DNA from: Phnomibacter ginsenosidimutans
GTDB taxonomy: Bacteria > Bacteroidota > Bacteroidia > Chitinophagales > Chitinophagaceae
Length of the DNA: 64,000 bases
Assembly: GCF_009740285.1 (NCBI RefSeq)
Contig: NZ_CP046566.1
Span: 682,001-746,000 of the forward strand
Direction of reading: 5' to 3'
The notes under the pieces are model-generated. The model saw only the letters and a list, made by a program, of their open reading frames with translations. It did no database searches and was not told the DNA's origin. Made by a program: the position numbers and the translations under genes. Shown piece after piece: positions 10,001 through 17,968 of this stretch (within the stretch, counting starts at the first letter, position 1; each line of letters opens with the position of its first letter).

Positions 10001-10831
10001 AGTACCTGAAACATTCACTACGGCATCAGAGCCATTTTGTGTATCGTCAGTTGCACCAGTGCTGTTAGGATAAGCCGGACGAATAAGGCTATTTACAACA
10101 AGCGTAATACCACCAGTAGCGCTGTACACCTGATAAGGAGTGGTAAAAGTTGCAGTGCTAAAACCACCATTGGTAGCAATAGTTGCGGCTACGTTAGTAG
10201 TGTTACCATTCACAGTAACTGTAATAGGGTTGCTGGCGTTGTTAGTGAAATCGAATGTTACTGTATTACCATTACCTGTAAACGTGTAACGAGGATAGCG
10301 GTTCCCGCTACCACCCTGGCGAGAAACACTCATGGTGTACGCAGTGTACTGAATAGCTTCATTGTGATTTACTGTTTGCGTATTGTTTACAGCAACAGGC
10401 GTGTTTACAGTCTTGTTTGCGGTAAACGTTGCATCAGCACCTGCACGACCAGTCCAGTACAAGCCTGCAAACAAAATGTTTGAGCAAGAAGGGATGGCAC
10501 CATTCTCAGTAGAGAACGCCAGGTTTGCAGATGAAGAGTTGAACGTAGAAGCATCGCCATCGATATCTACATACACCATATTGTTGTTACCGTTACCTGT
10601 ATTGTCGCCGTAGGTAGACAATGTCAGGTTGGTATTACCAATCATGGTAAAATCACCTTTGATGTTGTAGATTTTGCGGTTTGGGCTTACGGCTGCAGAG
10701 CGTTGAGCAAATTGCTTCACAACTTGAGCAGTCGTCGTATCAGCGGCAATCAGCGCTACTGCGGTAAGAACAATAGCAAAAGTTGCTGTACGGCTGCGCA
10801 GGCGCAACCATTGTGCGTAAAGATGTTTCAT
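7034..10831 (-). CDS. Giant secreted surface protein with T9SS C-terminal sorting domain
   Basis: About 1265 residues from the ATG at 10831 (MKHLYAQWLRLRSRTATFAI). The signal sequence ends near ADTTTAQVVKQ. A beta-rich Thr/Asn/Gly repeat-like body follows, with a DUF11-like segment (LLTVSKINGVVPTNGTLSV, then PGEEVEYKVEMRNLGTEAIN) and a SdrD/CNA-B-like stretch (FSGKIWIDANGNRTMDGTEA). The C-terminus (about the last 85 residues: PTVVSSDLQVRFNNPKAQDV, VRVINMAGQVVAQQKT, GTYTVQVFAGNNVQLGKIIV) is a type A T9SS sorting domain, so the protein is expected on the cell surface or released. It is preceded by a small secreted protein gene, 62 bases upstream, probably the same transcript. No enzyme motif was recognised; adhesion or matrix roles are only guesses. 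Confidence 0.85.
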   Translation of the reverse strand: MKHLYAQWLRLRSRTATFAIVLTAVALIAADTTTAQVVKQFAQRSAAVSPNRKIYNIKGDFTMIGNTNLTLSTYGDNTGNGNNNMVYVDIDGDASTFNSSSANLAFSTENGAIPSCSNILFAGLYWTGRAGADATFTANKTVNTPVAVNNTQTVNHNEAIQYTAYTMSVSRQGGSGNRYPRYTFTGNGNTVTFDFTNNASNPITVTVNGNTTNVAATIATNGGFSTATFTTPYQVYSATGGITLVVNSLIRPAYPNSTGATDDTQNGSDAVVNVSGTAQGTSTISKTFNKQQVQLKGPAASAYTTITASPSDIYFPTTSEGSMYAAYAEITDYVKANGLGNYTVADMALLEGDGGSTGYYGGWGIIVVYENSKMKWRDVTVFDGYAYVAGNTVANYDLPISGFKAVQTGPVNVKVGMMAGEGDRGITGDYFQIRRASDNTFVSLSHDGNSADNFFNSSIQTGGNSRNTNVLNNTGVDIAMFNISNTNNEVIPNNATETMFRYGSTQDTYIIFNMALSVDAYIPEVQNLLTVSKINGVVPTNGTLSVKPGEEVEYKVEMRNLGTEAINNYKLVIPIPYNTTFVPGSITTAIHFTPAPTPNNAYFDPLLGSTGSVVYDFGTVPLPADASTLLAELSFKFKGTENCVILKNTNCAQTITVAGTSSGTGATSGTSFNSQPLVQGFTQNGSCAGEPITNPLIINFDVTAYNNTHCTATPSVRNFPICPVSGPSIAVSAISAEFPAGTRFYNSYPVTPSSIEYNSSNPFPATSGTSTYYAIPPAEQGCYIQFTITPCAASQTFSGKIWIDANGNRTMDGTEAKPAQGTYKVIAVAANGPDAGKVMQSASFASNGTYSISVPANPVNDNGNVVDPIYTIAIVRADAAPSVGSNYSVAPTGAMGAAPTTGSEYYITNPSDGGAGAGKFNAVGVFENVTVSSPYTPETDMDVAMQSRPVSNQVFTNLPMRPTGTFWQLDNADQMLSGLDAEDGVIETGMSKTFRLLANPTTSGSMVIKVAYDANGNGPDAADILDASADPEDNIFVDIPNYDNSKLYVFFESGMGAYSGSFTYSAVDAAGATSTEPAQYSFTAILPINGLELTGSYGSSKGNLRWTIIDGAEAAFYVLERSNTANGFKQVAVVPANGNAYNYIDDLHGYMANDAFYRVKLVRKNGTVSYSNIVSLKLAAITGLQLTPTVVSSDLQVRFNNPKAQDVSVRVINMAGQVVAQQKTTQPAGNISINVGGLERMPVGTYTVQVFAGNNVQLGKIIVQH

Positions 10832-10893
10832 CTTTAAGGGTTTAGCGTTTAGGTTATATCGGATCAAGAATAGGGGCGTGGTAGGGTAGTTGC

Positions 10894-11394
10894 TTACGAT
10901 GGCTGTTGAACATCGAACAACACGGTGATACCTGTAAGGGTGGCAGGAATCAATTTTTTTATATCAGCAGCTGTGCAAGGCACTTGGCTTTTGAAGTAGA
11001 TGTACTTCACATTACTCAGGTTATCGAGCATGGCCTGCGTTACAATAGCGGCTTGTAAATCTTTTTTGCTGTCAATGGCAATTTCCAGTACCTGCACTTT
11101 AGCAGGGCGGTCAGCCATAGTAGCCAGTTGGCTTAATGATGTGGCATCGGTACTCAGTACAACTGCAGGAGTGTTTCCTGAAACCGCTTTTTGATTCTTT
11201 TGGAAAACGATAGTAGGCTGTACATCAAACAACAGACTTTCAACCGATGATTTGGATGTGCTACCAGCGCCCATTACCTGAGCACCACTTTGTACCTTTT
11301 GGGCAGCCAAGAAATCTTTTACAGTAAACACTTGTTGAGCGTATGTGGCACCTACAGACAGGCAAACCACCGCCAGGGTGAAAAGCGTTTTCAT
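10894..11394 (-). CDS. Small secreted protein of unknown function
   Basis: 166 residues with a clear signal peptide (MKTLFTLAVVCLSVGATYAQ). The rest is soluble, with two cysteines at most (one in SQVPCTAADIKKLIP) and no family I recognise. It is the first gene of a unit with the giant T9SS protein downstream (62-base gap), so it may be an accessory or be exported with it. A long, AT-rich leader lies upstream (see promoter at 11767-11796). Confidence 0.7.
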   Translation of the reverse strand: MKTLFTLAVVCLSVGATYAQQVFTVKDFLAAQKVQSGAQVMGAGSTSKSSVESLLFDVQPTIVFQKNQKAVSGNTPAVVLSTDATSLSQLATMADRPAKVQVLEIAIDSKKDLQAAIVTQAMLDNLSNVKYIYFKSQVPCTAADIKKLIPATLTGITVLFDVQQPS

Positions 11395-11766
11395 TGTTTA
11401 AGTTTAGGGTTTGGAATCAATGGCAGACAATAGGGTGAGTCTGCCATTGATGTCCGTTTGGTTTGTTTAAAGGTTGTTCAGGTTTAGGTCTTAGTTCAAG
11501 GTTCGGGTTGGGTCGTTCAAGGGTTTCAGGTTCAAATCGGATCAAGTGTCCTTAATTATTTTGGTACAAAACTCTTCCAAGGCAACCTGCATGGGTTAAT
11601 TGCAGTTACCCCGAATTCGTCTGGTATTTTTTTAGTAAGGGGTGGTTGTTTTTTGTAACCTGTCAGCTTTTTTCAAGGGGGTTAATCTTGTAGTACAGCT
11701 TTCATTTCACAAATCTGAACCTTTCAGGAAGCAGAGGTTTAGGGTTTCAACTCTGATATCCTTTTG

Positions 11767-11796
11767 TAAAGGTAATATGGCAAATCAATTTTGCAA
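11767..11796 (-). promoter_or_regulatory. Candidate promoter of the 11394-7034 unit
   Basis: Reverse strand: TTG (11794-11796), 19 bases, TACCTTTA (11767-11774), one base off the Bacteroidota TAnnTTTG box. If used, the mRNA has a leader of about 365 bases before the ATG at 11394. Confidence 0.35.
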
Positions 11797-11800
11797 CATT

Positions 11801-11832
11801 GATTTTTGTCAAATTTGATTTTTGTCAAATTT
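11801..11832. repeat. 16-bp perfect tandem duplication
   Basis: GATTTTTGTCAAATTT occurs twice without spacing, immediately upstream of the candidate promoter box. It could be a doubled regulator-binding site or simple slippage. Confidence 0.7.
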
Positions 11833-12054
11833 TATTTCACCGGAAAATATTAAATGCTTGAAAATGAACTAGTTGCAAAATCGATGTTGAAAAATTATTT
11901 TCAAAAAAAGTTCTGACAAAGATGTTGAAACGCTTAAAAAAGGCCTTTTGGGGATAATTCGGGGTCCGAAATTTTGTAGAACAACCTTGATTTTTGGTCC
12001 TAAAACTTACTACATCACGCTGTCGTTTGTAGAACCCTTACTACAGATTTTGTC

Positions 12055-12090
12055 ATAAAAAAAGCCCCGGAGAATGCTCCGGAGCTTTTT
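12055..12090 (-). terminator. Terminator after atpA
   Basis: Reverse strand: AGCTCCGGAG, loop CATT, CTCCGGGGCT, then a T-run. Located 20-30 bases past the atpA stop. Confidence 0.8.
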
Positions 12091-12109
12091 ATTGTAAATA
12101 GGATTATGC

Positions 12110-13687
12110 TTATTTATACTGAGCAGCCAAACCCTTGGCGAGTTCGGTCATTTGCTTCAGGCTATCGTCGTTCAGATTGCCTTTTTTGAATTCAGCCAGT
12201 ACGTTGGGCAGTTTGTTCTCCATTTCCATCATAAAGTGCTCTTCAAAGGCCTTTACATTCTTAACCGCTACATCGCGGAGCAGGCCTTGTGTACCGAGGT
12301 AAATGATAGCTACCTGCTTTTCTACACTCATAGGAGAGTATTGCAGCTGCTTCAGGATTTCCACGTTACGGGCACCTTTGTCGAGTACCAGCTTTGTAGC
12401 AGCGTCCAGGTCACCACCAAACTTAGAGAAGGCTTCCATTTCGCGGTAAAGGGCCTGATCCAGTTTCAGGGTACCGGCTACTTTCTTCATCGACTTGATC
12501 TGGGCGTTACCACCTACGCGGCTTACAGAGATACCTACGTTAATGGCCGGGCGGATACCAGCGTTGAACAGGTTACCTTCCAGGAAGATCTGACCGTCGG
12601 TGATAGAGATTACGTTGGTAGGAATGTAGGCAGATACGTCGCCAGCCTGTGTTTCAATGATAGGCAGGGCAGTCAGACTACCGCCACCTTTCACCAAATG
12701 CTTGATGCTTTCGGGCAGGTCGTTCATGTTTTTGGCTACTTCATCTTTACCAATCACCTTGGCGGCACGCTCCAGCAAACGGCTGTGGAGGTAGAATACG
12801 TCACCAGGGTAGGCTTCACGACCGGGAGGACGACGGAGCAGCAGTGACACTTCACGGTAGGCCACAGCTTGCTTACTCAGGTCATCATAGATAATCAGGG
12901 CAGGACGTCCGGTGTCGCGGAAGAACTCACCGATGGCAGCACCGGCAAAAGGAGCGTAGAACTGCTGAGGAGCAGGGTCAGACGCAGAAGCCGCAACAAT
13001 AGTAGTATAGGCCATGGCACCATTGTCTTCCAGAGTCTTCATTACACCAGCAATGGTAGACGCCTTTTGGCCGATGGCTACATATATACAATATACAGGT
13101 ACACCAGCTTCGAAGAATTCCTTCTGGTTGATGATAGTGTCGATAGCAATGGCAGTTTTACCAGTCTGGCGGTCGCCAATGATCAATTCACGCTGGCCAC
13201 GACCAATAGGAATCATGGCATCGATAGCCTTGATACCAGTTTGGAGCGGTTCTTTTACCGGCTCACGGAAGATTACACCGGGAGCTTTGCGTTCCAACGG
13301 CATTTCGTACAGTTCGCCAGCAATCGGGCCTTTGCCGTCAATAGGCTGACCGAGGGTGTTGATTACACGACCCAGCAAACCTTCACCTACTTTAATAGAG
13401 GCAATCTGACCGGTACGGCGGGCTTTGTCGCCTTCCTTAATTTCAGCGCTGTCGCCCATCAGTACCACACCTACGTTGTCTTCTTCGAGGTTGAGGGCGA
13501 TGGCTTTTACGCCATTTTCAAATTCAACGAGTTCGCCACTCTTTACGTTGTTGAGGCCGTAAATGCGGGCAATACCGTCACCCACCTGAAGCACAGTACC
13601 TACTTCTTCCAGGTTGGCTGCGGCGTCAAAGTTGCTGAGCTGCTGGCGCAGAATCGCCGAAATCTCATCTGGCTTAATGTCCACCAT
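12110..13687 (-). CDS. atpA: F1 ATP synthase alpha subunit
   Basis: Regulatory/structural nucleotide-binding subunit of the F1 head of ATP synthase. 525 residues, full family length and intact. P-loop GDRQTGKT at 171-178, the segment [20 protein letters not shown], and the alpha-subunit signature [17 protein letters not shown] with the arginine finger. The N-terminal [15 protein letters not shown] matches Bacteroidota AtpA. In many Bacteroidota atpA sits inside atpBEFHAG; here there is a promoter directly upstream (13752-13782), a terminator directly downstream, and unrelated genes on both sides, so the gene appears to be its own transcription unit. Confidence 0.98.
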   Translation of the reverse strand: MVDIKPDEISAILRQQLSNFDAAANLEEVGTVLQVGDGIARIYGLNNVKSGELVEFENGVKAIALNLEEDNVGVVLMGDSAEIKEGDKARRTGQIASIKVGEGLLGRVINTLGQPIDGKGPIAGELYEMPLERKAPGVIFREPVKEPLQTGIKAIDAMIPIGRGQRELIIGDRQTGKTAIAIDTIINQKEFFEAGVPVYCIYVAIGQKASTIAGVMKTLEDNGAMAYTTIVAASASDPAPQQFYAPFAGAAIGEFFRDTGRPALIIYDDLSKQAVAYREVSLLLRRPPGREAYPGDVFYLHSRLLERAAKVIGKDEVAKNMNDLPESIKHLVKGGGSLTALPIIETQAGDVSAYIPTNVISITDGQIFLEGNLFNAGIRPAINVGISVSRVGGNAQIKSMKKVAGTLKLDQALYREMEAFSKFGGDLDAATKLVLDKGARNVEILKQLQYSPMSVEKQVAIIYLGTQGLLRDVAVKNVKAFEEHFMMEMENKLPNVLAEFKKGNLNDDSLKQMTELAKGLAAQYK

Positions 13688-13751
13688 AGTTTTTTATTGA
13701 ATAGTGTAAAGAATTCAAGATTTCAGGGTTTACCCCTAAATTTTCAGGCCG

Positions 13752-13782
13752 CAAAAGTAAGGCACTATCCCTCAGTTAGCAA
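13752..13782 (-). promoter_or_regulatory. Candidate promoter of atpA
   Basis: Reverse strand: TTG (13780-13782), 20 bases, TACTTTTG (13752-13759), a full match to the Bacteroidota -33/-7 pattern, 65 bases before the atpA start. Confidence 0.65.
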
Positions 13783-13863
13783 AAGCATTTTTGGAAATGA
13801 CCGGCCCGATATTTTTCCTTTTCATTATGTAAGCACCAAACCACGCTGTCAGGCCAGTTGCGG

Positions 13864-14499
13864 CTACCCATTTCCCCAAATGAGCCAAGTCAGCATGGCC
13901 GCTACTATTATGGTAAATACCCAGCCCGGGTGAATGCGGGGCCGGCTGATAAAGTAATAAGGTACCATGCTGAGGCCCAATGCAATAACCCACCAACCCA
14001 TTTGGCCGTTATTGCCCAAAGCCCGGTTGTAGCCCGCATCATCTATAATATAGGTATTGGTTTTCGAGAGTAAACTGATTTGCACCCTTCCGCCGCCTCC
14101 CCGGTTGGCAAAGTGGCCTGCATTTACATCGTCGAGCCAAACTGTAATCTTATCGCCAGTTTGCAGGCTGCGTATCAGGCTATCTGCGCCAATGGCTTTC
14201 AGCGCAAAATTTTCAACAACTAAAAGTTTACTGTTTTCTTCAACTGGTATCAATACCAGATTTTTCTGGACAGATGAATCCATGCCCGGTTGATAAGGTT
14301 TACTTTTTACCGTGGCCTCTACTTTGGTTAACTTGTTTGCATCCAGCTGTTTTTTTCCAACAAGCAACCAACTACCTAACAGCAGCAACATGCCTACAGC
14401 TACTTTTCCCATGGTGCTGTTGAGTCCCTGCAGTATTAATCCTTCCATCATGTTACTACGGGAATTGGTATGCCGCCGAAAAGGTTGGTTCATGTGCAT
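13864..14499 (-). CDS. Membrane protein of unknown function
   Basis: 211 residues from the first ATG (14499); the ATG at 14451 (MMEGLILQG) is also possible and would remove a basic N-terminus. Visible parts: one hydrophobic segment (about residues 31-47, VAVGMLLLLGSWLLVG), an extracytoplasmic domain of about 100 residues with KNLVLIPVEENSKLLVVENF and DKITVWLDDVNAG, and two C-terminal hydrophobic segments (MGWWVIALGLSMVPYYF and GWVFTIIVAAMLTWLIW). No family recognised. It is followed by atpA on the same strand but atpA has its own promoter. Confidence 0.65.
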   Translation of the reverse strand: MHMNQPFRRHTNSRSNMMEGLILQGLNSTMGKVAVGMLLLLGSWLLVGKKQLDANKLTKVEATVKSKPYQPGMDSSVQKNLVLIPVEENSKLLVVENFALKAIGADSLIRSLQTGDKITVWLDDVNAGHFANRGGGGRVQISLLSKTNTYIIDDAGYNRALGNNGQMGWWVIALGLSMVPYYFISRPRIHPGWVFTIIVAAMLTWLIWGNG

Positions 14500-14810
14500 G
14501 CTAAAGAATTATCTGCTGGTAAATGTAAGCCCGGAAATTACATGCCGGGCCATGGCGATGCAGCAATGATTGTTCATGATCAATTACTTCGGCTTTTACT
14601 GATGCAATTCAGTACAACTACGCTTTGACACAGCATTAGCAGCTAATACTTTTACATCCACCAGCAATAGCTGCATACCCTGATTGTTAACTTGATGATT
14701 GTCAAAAAACGATGAACAGCATGCCTGTACCCCTTTCAGCGTATTGACAATGCCATGCACACACAGTACCTTCTACACATCATTTCTTCACTCCATAAAA
14801 ACAAACAAAC
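14500..14810. other. 311-bp intergenic region upstream of the DUF2589 operon
   Basis: Divergent region. No gene seen; the only clear signal is the promoter-like pair at 14625-14654. Confidence 0.5.
14625..14654 (+). promoter_or_regulatory. Candidate promoter of the DUF2589-protease operon
   Basis: TTG (14625-14627), 19 bases, TACTTTTA (14647-14654), one base off TAnnTTTG. The leader to the ATG at 14811 would be about 150 bases. Confidence 0.45.
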
Positions 14811-15503
14811 ATGGCTACCAGTAAAAAAGCAGCTGCACCAGCCCGCAGCCAAACCGCTACTAAGGCCGTTGCCACACGTAAGGCTTCTACCGAGCCGGTA
14901 GACGTTGCTGCCAAAGCAATCCGATCTGTTGCTGCATTAAGTGGCAATCCCCGTCCGCTGGGGGCACCCAGCACCAACCTCACCAGTGAGCTCAACAACA
15001 TCAACTTCCACAAGATGATTGGTGGCCCGCTGCAAGCCGCTATTGAAGCACAAACTGCTTCGGCAATGGCTACCATCAACTTTATCAATGCCGTAGGTTT
15101 TACAGAAGTCGACGGTAAAAAAGAATTGGTGATGGTCGACTTTTCGCATACCAAAAAAGATGTGGATGCGGAAGGCAAAGAAGTAAAAACCGATTCTTTT
15201 ATCAGGGTGCCCTTGCTGGCTATGCTGCCCATCCCCTCTATCCGAATCGAAACGGTAGACATTAACTTCAACGTAAAGCTGAACTCCGTTGAAACGTCCA
15301 ACACCAGCGACAAACTGAATGTAGCTGCCGAAGTAAAAGGCGGTTTTGGTCCGGTGAGCTTCAAAGTTTCTGCCTCTTACCAGCGCCAAAGCAGCACTGG
15401 TGTAAAGGTGGAAAAAGAATACAGCCTGAATGTGAAAGTAAAAGCCACTCAGGATGAAATGCCCGCAGGTTTGGAGAAAATCCTGAACATGCTGGCCAGC
15501 TAA
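14811..15503 (+). CDS. DUF2589 family protein
   Basis: 230 residues, no signal peptide, therefore probably cytoplasmic. An Ala/Lys/Thr-rich N-terminal tail (about 1-40) precedes a DUF2589-like core: IGGPLQAAIEAQTASAMATI (about 70-89), INAVGFTEVDGKKELVMVDF, IRVPLLAMLPIPSIRIETVD (about 131-150) and INFNVKLNSVETSN, then a second beta-rich half (KGGFGPVSFKVSASYQRQSS). DUF2589 proteins have no established function that I know. It is the first gene of a rightward cluster with two unknown proteins, a papain-like protease and a chagasin-like inhibitor. The beta-rich core with a hydrophobic centre suggests an assembly or binding protein, which is inference. Confidence 0.85.
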   Translation: MATSKKAAAPARSQTATKAVATRKASTEPVDVAAKAIRSVAALSGNPRPLGAPSTNLTSELNNINFHKMIGGPLQAAIEAQTASAMATINFINAVGFTEVDGKKELVMVDFSHTKKDVDAEGKEVKTDSFIRVPLLAMLPIPSIRIETVDINFNVKLNSVETSNTSDKLNVAAEVKGGFGPVSFKVSASYQRQSSTGVKVEKEYSLNVKVKATQDEMPAGLEKILNMLAS

Positions 15504-15588
15504 TCTTCCCAACGCATTTTCCATACAACATGCTACAGCGCCATGCCGGCTTGCCCGGTATGGGCTGTGGTTGTATCACTCTATTGTT

Positions 15589-16356
15589 ATGATTACCGTA
15601 GCACAATACCTCTCTTTTATTTTCAGCGAAATCACCCGGGCCCGTGTGATAGCCGACACCGAATCGGTACGCATTGCCGGCGAGTATGCTAAAGATCCGG
15701 TGATGAAACATTTCTCTGTACCAAGGTTTAAAATACCAGAACTGGAACTCAATATTCCCATGGTGATAGCGGGTGCACAGTACAACAACATTTACACGTT
15801 TACCTGGCAGTACGAAGAATTTGAAAAATTCATGCTCGGTTATGTCGATCGTTTTGGCCGGCAGTTTGCCAAACCCTTTCCCAACGATGCCAGAGAAATG
15901 ATGCCAGTGCGTCAGTTGATAAAAGAAGCGTATACAGACCTGAGTGAAATGCCCAATCTGCAAGACCTCAATCAACTGGTGATTGAAAAGAAGGAAGATG
16001 CAGTGCAACACATCGACAGGATTGTAAAAACACTCATGGGTATTTATGCAAATGTAGAGCGGGTAAAACCCAATCCGAATCCGTTGATTGTAACACGGTT
16101 CATTCGCATTCAAACCATGGAAGATTTGATAGCCGAATGGAAAAAAATGATACAGCAAACGCTGGGCGAAAACATCCGCCTCACAGATAGTGTACTGAAG
16201 AATCTGCTCATAAGTCCGGAAACACAAATAGTGAAAACAGAAGGCACAGATATATCCATTTTACAAATCAGGGCAAAGATTACCGAGGAAGGCATTTTCG
16301 TAAATAGTGTAACAAACGCAGAAGGCGAAGAAACCAAAGTAGTAGATTTCGAATGA
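15589..16356 (+). CDS. Unknown protein, second gene of the protease operon
   Basis: 255 residues from the ATG at 15589 (MITVAQYLSFIFSEITRARV); an ATG at 15571 is also in frame. No family recognised. The N-terminal third has VPRFKIPELELNIPMVIAGA, reminiscent of the membrane-facing beta strands in DUF2589-type proteins; the middle is helical (VRQLIKEAYTDLSEMPNLQD, then EWKKMIQQTLGENIR); the C-terminus returns to beta strands (ISILQIRAKITEEGIFVNS). No signal peptide or clear transmembrane segment. Its stop overlaps the next start in ATGA, so the two are translationally coupled. Confidence 0.75.
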   Translation: MITVAQYLSFIFSEITRARVIADTESVRIAGEYAKDPVMKHFSVPRFKIPELELNIPMVIAGAQYNNIYTFTWQYEEFEKFMLGYVDRFGRQFAKPFPNDAREMMPVRQLIKEAYTDLSEMPNLQDLNQLVIEKKEDAVQHIDRIVKTLMGIYANVERVKPNPNPLIVTRFIRIQTMEDLIAEWKKMIQQTLGENIRLTDSVLKNLLISPETQIVKTEGTDISILQIRAKITEEGIFVNSVTNAEGEETKVVDFE

Positions 16357-16937
16357 TACCTGTACTGCAATACCACAAACTGGAGCTGCTCGATAAGCTG
16401 ATGCTCGATGGCAGAAAAGTGTTTGCTTCTTACGAGATGCGGGACTATTATTTTGATGATCAGCTGAAGCAATGGTTGCAAGGATGCGACCAATTTTTCG
16501 AGCAACACAATGGTCCGGTGGAAAGATCAAAAATGAAATCCTTGTACACCGATTTTGCCACATTGCTTCGGGGCACCGATCCTTACAGCTTTGAAAAAAT
16601 AGAACGCAACAAACGTGCCCAGGAACTAACCATTGGCTACCGCATAGCAAGGGAAGCTTTGCAGGTGCTCATGGATTATTATCAGCTGGTATACAACCGA
16701 CTGGAAGAATCGAAAAACCTGATAGGGCAAATGGTTTTGGCCATGCTGCAAGCCGGCTTAATTACCACCAACGACATACAGAAAATGACCACGCAAAAGC
16801 ATAGCGAAACGCTTTGGCAAAAAATGGCAAAAGACAACCAGCTGCTATTGGTGCAGCAAAAAGTACTGCTGCAAACCAGCAAGTATGATGCCATCATTTT
16901 GCTGGGCTTGGTGCTCACAGCTTTGCGCCATAAATAA
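16353..16937 (+). CDS. Unknown mostly helical protein, third gene of the protease operon
   Basis: 194 residues, start overlapping the previous stop (ATGA). It is strongly helical and charged (LLDKLMLDGRKVFASYEMRD, EKIERNKRAQELTIGYRIAR), with a hydrophobic C-terminal stretch (SKYDAIILLGLVLTALRHK) that could be a membrane-contact helix. No family recognised and no cysteine/histidine pattern of an enzyme. The next gene, the protease, starts 37 bases downstream. Confidence 0.75.
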   Translation: MIPVLQYHKLELLDKLMLDGRKVFASYEMRDYYFDDQLKQWLQGCDQFFEQHNGPVERSKMKSLYTDFATLLRGTDPYSFEKIERNKRAQELTIGYRIAREALQVLMDYYQLVYNRLEESKNLIGQMVLAMLQAGLITTNDIQKMTTQKHSETLWQKMAKDNQLLLVQQKVLLQTSKYDAIILLGLVLTALRHK

Positions 16938-16974
16938 TGCTACACTTTTTTTCTACACCCCCAAAAATCACATT

Positions 16975-17886
16975 ATGGAAACATCGAACTATGGCATGGG
17001 CTGGTTGCCCGATTTGCCCGACTTCCGCGATTACACCGCCGACAGTACTGTAGTGCCCGCCAAACTGCTGGCTGTGGGCCGCACCGAAACTGTAAAAGCC
17101 ATGCTGGCTTCGGCCAACATTAAAGGTAGCAAGCCAGCAAAGGCACCAACAACTGCAGACCTTCGGGGTTGGTGCTCACCTATTGAAGACCAAGGTTCTA
17201 TTGGCAGCTGCACGGCTCATGCTGGTGTGGGTATGATTGAGTATTTCGAGAACCGTGCCTTTGGCCGCCACCTCGATGCCTCAAGATTGTTTTTGTACAA
17301 AGTAACCCGCAACATGCTCGGCTGGACCGGCGACACAGGTGCCTTTCTGCGCACCACCATGGGTGCCATGGCTTTGTTTGGCACGCCGCCAGAATCTTAC
17401 TGGCCCTATGTCATCAGCAAGTACGATCAGGAACCCAGTGCCTTTTTGTATGCTTACGGGCAAAGTTTTCAGGCCATTCAGTTTTACCGCCTCGATCCGC
17501 CGGGTACAGCCCGCCCCGATATTTTGACCAGCCTGAAAACACATTTGGCTGCAGGCTTACCTGCCATGTTTGGCTTTACCTGCTACAGCTCTTTGTATAG
17601 CGAAAGCGGTCGCAAGGGTATGATACCTTTCCCCAGTGCAACAGAAAAAACTGCTGGTGGTCATGCGGTAATGGCAGTTGGTTTTGATGACAACAAAACC
17701 ATCACCAACCCCAACGATAAAAAGAAAACCAAAGGCGCCATCCTCATCCGTAATAGCTGGGGAACTGGTTGGGGCGAAGCGGGCTACGGCTGGCTGCCGT
17801 ACGAATATATTTTGCGTGGCCTGGCCGACGACTTTTGGTGCCTCATCAAGAAAGAATACATCAATACCGGACAGTTCGGTATCTAA
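16975..17886 (+). CDS. C1 (papain-like) cysteine peptidase, no signal peptide
   Basis: 303 residues from the ATG at 16975. The papain triad is complete: Gln73 and Cys79 in EDQGSIGSCTAHAGVG, His230 in AGGHAVMAVGFDD, Asn260 in LIRNSWGTGWGEAGYGWLPY. A short N-terminal part (GMGWLPDLPDFRDYTADS) matches bacterial C1 peptidases that start with a W-x-P-D-x-x-D-x-R motif. There is no signal peptide, so it is expected in the cytoplasm unless exported by another route. The following gene encodes an inhibitor of exactly this protease class, and the three preceding genes are co-directional, which suggests a controlled intracellular protease. The target is unknown. Confidence 0.9.
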   Translation: METSNYGMGWLPDLPDFRDYTADSTVVPAKLLAVGRTETVKAMLASANIKGSKPAKAPTTADLRGWCSPIEDQGSIGSCTAHAGVGMIEYFENRAFGRHLDASRLFLYKVTRNMLGWTGDTGAFLRTTMGAMALFGTPPESYWPYVISKYDQEPSAFLYAYGQSFQAIQFYRLDPPGTARPDILTSLKTHLAAGLPAMFGFTCYSSLYSESGRKGMIPFPSATEKTAGGHAVMAVGFDDNKTITNPNDKKKTKGAILIRNSWGTGWGEAGYGWLPYEYILRGLADDFWCLIKKEYINTGQFGI

Positions 17887-17913
17887 GGAATCGCCATCTT
17901 TGATTTAGTACAT

Positions 17914-17965
17914 ACAGCAGGTTTCGGTGTTGCTACTGCACCGTCCTGCTGTTCTTTTATTTTTA
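17914..17965 (+). terminator. Hairpin with T-tract between protease and inhibitor genes
   Basis: ACAGCAGG (17914-17921) pairs with CCTGCTGT (17945-17952); inside, CGGTG pairs with CACCG, giving a long stem; TTCTTTTATTTTT follows. The inhibitor ATG is only 4 bases beyond the T-tract, so this looks like a partial terminator or attenuator that also sits over the inhibitor translation start. Confidence 0.65.
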
Positions 17966-17968
17966 CAT

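Larger units (their letters stand above)
11395..12109. other. 715-bp AT-rich intergenic region
   Basis: No gene seen. It contains a candidate promoter for the leftward unit (11767-11796), a 16-bp perfect tandem duplication (11801-11832), GGTTTAGG/GGTTCAGG-type words at 11400-11540, and the atpA terminator at the right end. The stretch 11780-11960 is strikingly AT-rich compared with its surroundings. Confidence 0.6.

Noticed and set aside
12869-13933. 354-residue open frame antisense to atpA
   Set aside because: It lies opposite a fully conserved atpA and reads as the reverse-complement shadow of it, with no family signature or start context.
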